DNA of 64,000 bases from Collinsella sp. (GTDB lineage: Bacteria > Actinomycetota > Coriobacteriia > Coriobacteriales > Coriobacteriaceae). The position numbers and the translations under genes are program-made. Location of the stretch: contig DXMY01000045.1 in assembly GCA_019413925.1 (NCBI GenBank), positions 1 to 64,000 of the forward strand. The letters run 5' to 3'. Positions 59,025 to 64,000 of this stretch are shown piece by piece (the first letter of the stretch is position 1; each line of letters begins with the position of its first letter). Under the pieces are notes generated by a model that ran no database searches, was not told where the DNA came from, and was given only the letters and a program-made list of their open reading frames with translations.

Positions 59025-61247
59025 ATGAATATGCTCAAAATCTCGAAGGCGATCTTTAGGTCGCTTCTCTCCTCCAGGTCGCTCTGTGTTGTCGTTGTTG
59101 CGTTGATGGTTCTTTGTGCTCTGCCCGTCTTCGGGAGCGCGGCTGGCATCGACGGACGGGTCGAATACCTCGAGTCGGGAATAACCCGTGTTGAGCAGGA
59201 ATTGTCAGCATCCTATGCGGATGCGCTTGTGAATGCGGGGGAGGACGGTGTCTATACCTCTTCATCAAGCATGCCCGCGCTTCTGTACCCTCTTGCCGCG
59301 GGACGTCTTATCTTGGCACCGCTCTCTCCCCTACTTCCGTTTCTGCAGATATCGGATGGAGAGTACACCTATTATGACGGATCGAAGGAGTACTTGCTAT
59401 GGGTCGCAACGGCCGTTGCCGTCTCGTTCCTTGCCGCGCGTCTTAACAAACGTGAAAAGCTCATCATCCAGGCACCGATGGGCGAGCTGGGTAGACTTGT
59501 TGCATCGAGCGTATGGGCGAGTGTTTTTGCAATGCTTGCCGTCCTCGCCATCAATCTTCCAGGGATAATCGCCGCGCTTGTGAAGAATGGCCCGGGCTCG
59601 CCGTTCTATCCGATAGGCTACATTCAATATGCGACTCCGGTTATCAAACCGGCTTGGCTGGTGTTCGCGCAGACGGCCATCTTGCAATTCTTGGTGGCAG
59701 CGTTCATCTCGCTTGTCGTTCACCTTGCCGTGAAGATTGCCAATAACCCTACGCTTGGAATCGTGTTCGTATGTGCCCTGATGGGGGTGACGATGGTTCC
59801 CGGGTATTACGGAAGATCCATCGCTTTACGTGAGTTCGCCCTGTTGAATCCCCTTACGTATGCGAACACTGAGTTGACCGTCGGCGCCTATAGCCCGTAC
59901 CCGACAACGCAGATAGTGAATCTGCCTGGACTTTGCTTCGAGCGTGGCGCGATTGCCCTCGTATGCGCAATCGGGATCGAGGTGCTGGCAATTAGCCTGC
60001 TTTGCGTTGCTGGAAAGAGCGGCTGCGCGTGCCCGATATCCCCGATTTGTCTTGAGAGAGGTTCCTTCACTGCATCGAGAACGGCAACTCGTTCGAGCGC
60101 TTGTGCCTCCGCCGTTGCATACGTAAGAACGATGGGGAAACTGCTCCTGCGTTCTCCCACCCTCGCCGTATGCGCGATTGCAATGTCGACGACGATGCTG
60201 GCCCCGGCTCTGGTCGAGATGTTTCCTGACGCTGATAACGTTTCCGCTGTTCGGTATAGGGATGGGGAGCTCCGTTCAATAGATCGGTATCTAGAGCAGA
60301 ACGCTGCGAATATGGACGTCGAGGGCAAAGCGGCCCTGGAAGACATGCGGGATGCTCTTTCGGGTTTCGTGTACGCGCCTATGCCTGCGGAGGGGTTTCG
60401 AAGCCTTGCGACGTACGAGCGCGCTCGAGGTGAGCTGGGCGCGGCAGATGCGACTCTCCTGCAATCGATCGGAATCGAGCCGGAGACTCCTTCTCGTGCG
60501 GAGGCGCGCGCCCTTCTGCTTGAGTCGATCGCGAGCTTGCCGGACCCCAAGGTTTACGAGTTAAGTACGAAGATGCCCCCATTAATCCTCCTTTCGTATC
60601 TCCAGGCAGCGCTTCCCTCCTTATTTTTGCTGTTGCCCGTGGTTGTCACATCGCTCGCGTGCACCCACCTGCAGTGTCGTTCCCTTCTGGTTCTCCAGAT
60701 CCCCGCAACAGCGCATGTGCGTTTTCTGACGGCTGTTGCGCTGGCTCTCCTGCTTGGCTTGGTGCTGCTTTTGGTGTCGATGGTTCCCGCTGTCGTTGTG
60801 TCCGTGATTAAGAACGGTGCGGGTGGATCGGAGTATCCCGTCGCTCTCATTCGGGCGGGAGCTTCGACAACGTCCATGGTGGGGGAGGCGGTGTTGTGCA
60901 GTATTCCGTTGCTGGTCATGGCATACGGCGTGATTTCCGTCGTCGCTGCGTTGACAGCAGCGATTAGCCGCAACCCCGTTGTCACCGGAATGGTTTGCGC
61001 GGTTCTCTTGGTGTTGGGTTCGTTGAGCGCTCATGTTGAAAGCGTGGGCATGGGCGTCGCGCTGCTGGCTCCATTCGCCTCGTTTGATCCCGCTTCCCAG
61101 GTGGGGACGATTGGGTTCCTTGGGCGAGGGACGAACGCGATGCCTTTTGGAGAGGTCGTCGGCGCATCGGGCGCTCTGCTGGTGGTCTTGGGCGCCGTAT
61201 CTCCGTTGATGGTGCGCCTGAGTGTTCCAAAGATCGAAAGGGGATGA
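59025..61247 (+). CDS. Bacteriocin-associated integral membrane protein, tandem duplicated permease
   Basis: The 740-residue membrane protein consists of two similar halves. Each opens with a membrane helix and an extracytoplasmic loop, followed by a multi-helix permease segment; a soluble region at about 410-515 belongs to the second half. The repeats are visible in paired motifs such as VKNGPGSPFYPIGYIQYATP and IKNGAGGSEYPVALIRAGAS. Length and place match the membrane partner of Lcn972-type bacteriocins (bact_immun_7tm type). It would pair with the ATPase at 61244 for peptide export or self-immunity. I chose ATG 59025 after GGTTAAGG; earlier starts are possible. Confidence 0.7.
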   Translation: MNMLKISKAIFRSLLSSRSLCVVVVALMVLCALPVFGSAAGIDGRVEYLESGITRVEQELSASYADALVNAGEDGVYTSSSSMPALLYPLAAGRLILAPLSPLLPFLQISDGEYTYYDGSKEYLLWVATAVAVSFLAARLNKREKLIIQAPMGELGRLVASSVWASVFAMLAVLAINLPGIIAALVKNGPGSPFYPIGYIQYATPVIKPAWLVFAQTAILQFLVAAFISLVVHLAVKIANNPTLGIVFVCALMGVTMVPGYYGRSIALREFALLNPLTYANTELTVGAYSPYPTTQIVNLPGLCFERGAIALVCAIGIEVLAISLLCVAGKSGCACPISPICLERGSFTASRTATRSSACASAVAYVRTMGKLLLRSPTLAVCAIAMSTTMLAPALVEMFPDADNVSAVRYRDGELRSIDRYLEQNAANMDVEGKAALEDMRDALSGFVYAPMPAEGFRSLATYERARGELGAADATLLQSIGIEPETPSRAEARALLLESIASLPDPKVYELSTKMPPLILLSYLQAALPSLFLLLPVVVTSLACTHLQCRSLLVLQIPATAHVRFLTAVALALLLGLVLLLVSMVPAVVVSVIKNGAGGSEYPVALIRAGASTTSMVGEAVLCSIPLLVMAYGVISVVAALTAAISRNPVVTGMVCAVLLVLGSLSAHVESVGMGVALLAPFASFDPASQVGTIGFLGRGTNAMPFGEVVGASGALLVVLGAVSPLMVRLSVPKIERG

Positions 61248-61993
61248 TCTCGATGATTGACCTTCAAACGCTGACGATCTCTTATGGAAAGAAGGTGCTC
61301 GTAGATTCGGTGAACGCTGAGTTTGCCCCGGGTACGGTCTACGGTCTCGTCGCTCCGAACGGGCATGGAAAGACGACGTTGCTGCGTGCGATGGCAGGTT
61401 TGCCGGGTCCTCGCGTGGACGGGAGCATCGTTCTGGATGAGGTGCAGGGTACGGGTGCGAGAGAGGTCCGTTCTATGATCTTCTATGCACCTGGTGAGGG
61501 GACGCTGCTGTATCCCGGATTGCGTGCGGAAGATCACCTCAAGATGGTTTGCGATATGTGGCCGCATGCTCGCGATATCGAAGAGATAGTGGAACAAACG
61601 CAGATAGGCGAGTTCGCGAAGATGAGGATCCGCACTCTGAGCCAGGGCATGAAGCAGCAGCTTACCCTGGCGATTGCGTATGCGACGGGCGCGCGGTACC
61701 TTCTATTAGATGAGCCCATGAACGCGCTCGACCCCAGCAGGGTGGACTTGCATTCCGAGATTCTCAGGAAGCTGGCCGATTCTGGTACGTGCATCATCAT
61801 GTCATCCCACATCTTGGATTCGGTCGATAGGCTGTGCGATGAGATTCTGTTTTTGAAGGATGGGAGGCTCATTAGAAGCATTCCGCAAGATGATGCTGCG
61901 CCGAAGTCTCCTGGATCCCATTTCGCAAAGCCTGCCGGACGCGCCGAGGGTGCGCTAAGCACGTATCGGAGACTCTACGAAAAGGGCGGGTAG
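61244..61993 (+). CDS. ABC transporter ATP-binding protein
   Basis: The 249-residue ATPase has Walker A in APNGHGKTT, the signature LSQGMKQQL and Walker B YLLLDEP, followed by an H-loop in SSHILD. The P-loop has His where Ser or Gly is usual (GHGKTT). Its ATG overlaps the stop of the membrane protein (ATGA), so the two are coupled. It probably powers the duplicated permease for bacteriocin export or immunity. The C-terminal 40 residues are longer than the minimal domain and may contact the permease. Confidence 0.88.
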   Translation: MISMIDLQTLTISYGKKVLVDSVNAEFAPGTVYGLVAPNGHGKTTLLRAMAGLPGPRVDGSIVLDEVQGTGAREVRSMIFYAPGEGTLLYPGLRAEDHLKMVCDMWPHARDIEEIVEQTQIGEFAKMRIRTLSQGMKQQLTLAIAYATGARYLLLDEPMNALDPSRVDLHSEILRKLADSGTCIIMSSHILDSVDRLCDEILFLKDGRLIRSIPQDDAAPKSPGSHFAKPAGRAEGALSTYRRLYEKGG

Positions 61994-62146
61994 AAATGTA
62001 AGTTAAAAATCTATGTGGCCAATGTGATACCGTTGAACCCGCGTATCGATACCGCTCAGCCATTCGCCTCGCCCCCGTCGCACGTATCTTCATTCGGTCT
62101 GTCATCATTAATCTAACGATGCTTTGAGGAATGTAGGTGCTTCTAA
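61994..62146 (+). other. Gap between ABC units
   Basis: The 153 bases contain no gene. I see no clear terminator and no RNA gene. It may hold a promoter for the fused ABC protein that follows. Confidence 0.35.
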
Positions 62147-63961
62147 ATGTACTGTCGACTTCTTCTCAAACTAATCCTAAGAGACAAGGCCGTATGGATT
62201 TGTACGCTCGTTCTCGCTGCAGCCTTCTCCGTCCCCATTGCGTTCAATTCACCCATCTACGGGCCCTTCTTTATGAAGCAGGGCATGCAGAGCTTTGTCG
62301 ACGCATTCAATACGCGCGCGCCCCAGGCCAGCGGCACAGACCTATCTCCAGAGCAGCAAAATGACGCGGAGCTTGCAAGATACGCGAACGCCGCCCTTGC
62401 CGCTCAAACCGACGCCGCCTTTCTCGATTCTGCCGAGAGCTACTACGCGCTCATGGGCGAAGGCTTCCAATCCGGGTCCATCGTGGGAGACCGAGAGACC
62501 AATGACGCGGAGCTCGCATATTGCCGTGCTCTGAGCAGTTCCGGCATCACGGATATCCCGGCCTCCGCAAACGACCTGCCATTCCTTTCCTTCCTGCCTT
62601 ACGCCGTTGCCATGGTGCCGTCTTTCCTTCCCTTCATTCCCTTCCTTCTCTCGTCGATACTCGTGCTCGGCGCCACAAGGCCCGGGACCCTGGCGGCGAA
62701 GGCGCCCGTGCCCAAATTCCGGCGCCTTATCCAGATCGTGTTTTCGATAATCGTCGCGGGGACCGCGATGCTCCTCGCCGGCCTCGCACCCGGGGGCATT
62801 TACGCCTTGGCCCTAAACGGCTTCGGGCAAATTGGGTACCCGATCGCCTTCTTCCATGACGGCGCGCTTACCACCACGACTGCGGGAAACGTCTTCACAG
62901 CCCTGCTTATCGCGCTTCTTGCGGGCGGAACCTTGATATCCGTTTGCTCCGTCGTCCTATCGACCGCAACGAGGCGCGTCCTCGCGGGCCCCCTCACCTC
63001 CGCGCTGCTTGTCGCGGCCCCGGTATTCCCGTTACTGTCCGATTCGGCACTGGAGCATAACGCCGCGCTCAATCTCCTGCCGCTGGCCGTATTCTCGCCT
63101 ATCGAGGCAACGGGTTACGTAGGATGCTTCCCGACAGAATTCATTGGCTCCGGTTCAGGCAGCGCATCGATGCTTGCCGTGGCCCTGGCATACGTCGCGG
63201 TCTTTTTTGCGGTCGGCGCCGTTGCGACACGTTCGCCCAGACAGCCTGGACCCGCGAAAAAGCACCATGGGCTCGAACTTCTGGACGCGAGCGTGGGATA
63301 CGGAAGCACGACGATACTTTCAATCGGGTCGCTTTTCCTGAGCCCGGGAACGGCGGCGGGCCTCGTTGCTCCCAACGGCTCGGGGAAAACCACCCTTCTT
63401 GAAGCGCTGTCGGGCCAATTTCCCACCCGTATCCACTCGGGAAGCCTGGCGGCAGACGGAATCAGCCAACGTCGATCAGCCGAATTTGCAGAACTCGTCT
63501 ACCTGAGCTCTTCAGGCGGCGCGGATCTCTATCCCACGCTATCAGCCCTCGAGCACCTTGCTTTCGTTAGGGAGGCGTGGAAATCGGCCGCCGACATCGA
63601 CTCGCTCTGCAGCTCCCTCGGAATCTCCCCATATCTCGACAAGCCGACCCGTAAACTCTCGACAGGAATGAAGCAGCAGGTAAAGCTTGCCATGGCGATA
63701 GCGACCGATTGCCCGTACCTCATCCTCGATGAACCGCTGAACGGTCTCGATCCGGGAAAACGGAAAACCTCCTGCGACGCGATGCGCAGCGAAGTGGCGC
63801 GGGGACGCAGCGTGCTCATTTCAAGCCATCTGCTCGACGACCTGGCAGACCTCACCAACTCGTTCTACTTCATCGAGGCCGGCACGCTCGTGGAAAAGAT
63901 CAAGTCGTCCTCGCAGACGCTCAAGCAGGAATACCTCGATACATACGAGGAAGGTGAATGA
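62147..63961 (+). CDS. Fused ABC permease-ATPase (half-transporter)
   Basis: The 604-residue protein has a membrane part of about 365 residues with at least six helices, including the first (AVWICTLVLAAAFSVPIAF) and later VFTALLIALLAGGTLISV. An ATPase domain follows with Walker A in APNGSGKTT, signature LSTGMKQQVKL and Walker B YLILDEP. Such a permease-ATPase fusion in one chain is like half-size ABC exporters, but the membrane part resembles the permease halves of the preceding gene, including the motif GQIGYPIAFFHDGA. It probably forms a second export or immunity unit. A further gene starts directly after it. Confidence 0.72.
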   Translation: MYCRLLLKLILRDKAVWICTLVLAAAFSVPIAFNSPIYGPFFMKQGMQSFVDAFNTRAPQASGTDLSPEQQNDAELARYANAALAAQTDAAFLDSAESYYALMGEGFQSGSIVGDRETNDAELAYCRALSSSGITDIPASANDLPFLSFLPYAVAMVPSFLPFIPFLLSSILVLGATRPGTLAAKAPVPKFRRLIQIVFSIIVAGTAMLLAGLAPGGIYALALNGFGQIGYPIAFFHDGALTTTTAGNVFTALLIALLAGGTLISVCSVVLSTATRRVLAGPLTSALLVAAPVFPLLSDSALEHNAALNLLPLAVFSPIEATGYVGCFPTEFIGSGSGSASMLAVALAYVAVFFAVGAVATRSPRQPGPAKKHHGLELLDASVGYGSTTILSIGSLFLSPGTAAGLVAPNGSGKTTLLEALSGQFPTRIHSGSLAADGISQRRSAEFAELVYLSSSGGADLYPTLSALEHLAFVREAWKSAADIDSLCSSLGISPYLDKPTRKLSTGMKQQVKLAMAIATDCPYLILDEPLNGLDPGKRKTSCDAMRSEVARGRSVLISSHLLDDLADLTNSFYFIEAGTLVEKIKSSSQTLKQEYLDTYEEGE

Positions 63962-63962
63962 C

Positions 63963-64000
63963 ATGAAACTATTTGAACAGCTGAAGTCCAACGCGTCGCG
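63963..64000 (+). CDS. Start of another gene of the ABC locus (partial)
   Basis: ATG at 63963 follows the previous stop by one base and gives MKLFEQLKSNASR to the window end. The ribosome binding site GAAGGTG lies just upstream. It is likely another membrane protein of the locus, but too little is present to say. Confidence 0.5.
   Translation, partial: MKLFEQLKSNAS

Overview
The window looks like a chromosome segment of a gut Coriobacteriia bacterium, most likely Collinsella. The reasons are a GC-rich genome with strong C/G third-position bias, actinobacterial ribosomal proteins, a zinc-type uS14, the anaerobic Se-dependent purine hydroxylase cluster, LAxTG-type surface anchoring, and many intergenic palindromes carrying a GGGACGG core. 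The assignment comes from protein recognition and general features, not a database search.

Layout. 1-141: 3' end of an IS3-family insertion sequence. 218-10611: first half of an anaerobic purine/urate catabolic cluster (YheO-type regulator, NCS2 purine permease, SsnA, YgfK, polyferredoxin, Se-dependent xanthine dehydrogenase-type hydroxylase). 10680-22085: accessory island with three stand-alone AAA+ ATPases (each with a nuclease-like C-terminal motif and its own phased repeat or palindrome array upstream), a DEDDh exonuclease, a sortase-anchored repeat protein and several unknown genes. 22209-32158: second half of the purine cluster (second YheO-type regulator, YgeX, YgeY, YgeW, a MocA-like cytidylyltransferase, HyuA, YqeC, YqeB, XdhC). 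32470-42210: ribosomal protein operon from rplE to rplQ with secY, adk, map, infA and rpoA. 42303-56576: housekeeping genes (truA, a glycosyltransferase, argR, a class A PBP, a U32 peptidase, tyrS, adenine deaminase, two Cof-type HAD phosphatases, citrate synthase, an ACT protein). 56973-64000: second accessory region with an integrase remnant, an XRE/DUF2975 pair and a lactococcin-972-like bacteriocin locus with an ABC system that runs off the window end.

How the genes fit together. The permease brings in purines. SsnA, XdhD, YgfK and the polyferredoxin carry out hydroxylation and reduction chemistry. HyuA, YgeY, YgeW and YgeX are thought to open the ring and degrade the products through ureido/carbamoyl intermediates and 2,3-diaminopropionate. 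YqeB, YqeC, the MocA-like protein and XdhC make and load the (seleno)molybdenum cofactor. Adenine deaminase further downstream could feed hypoxanthine into the same route. The most unusual signal is the ATPase island: three different ATPases follow a 30-bp-spaced palindrome pair, four 23-bp direct repeats and four 33-bp-spaced direct repeats respectively, and one ATPase carries a single-base frameshift.
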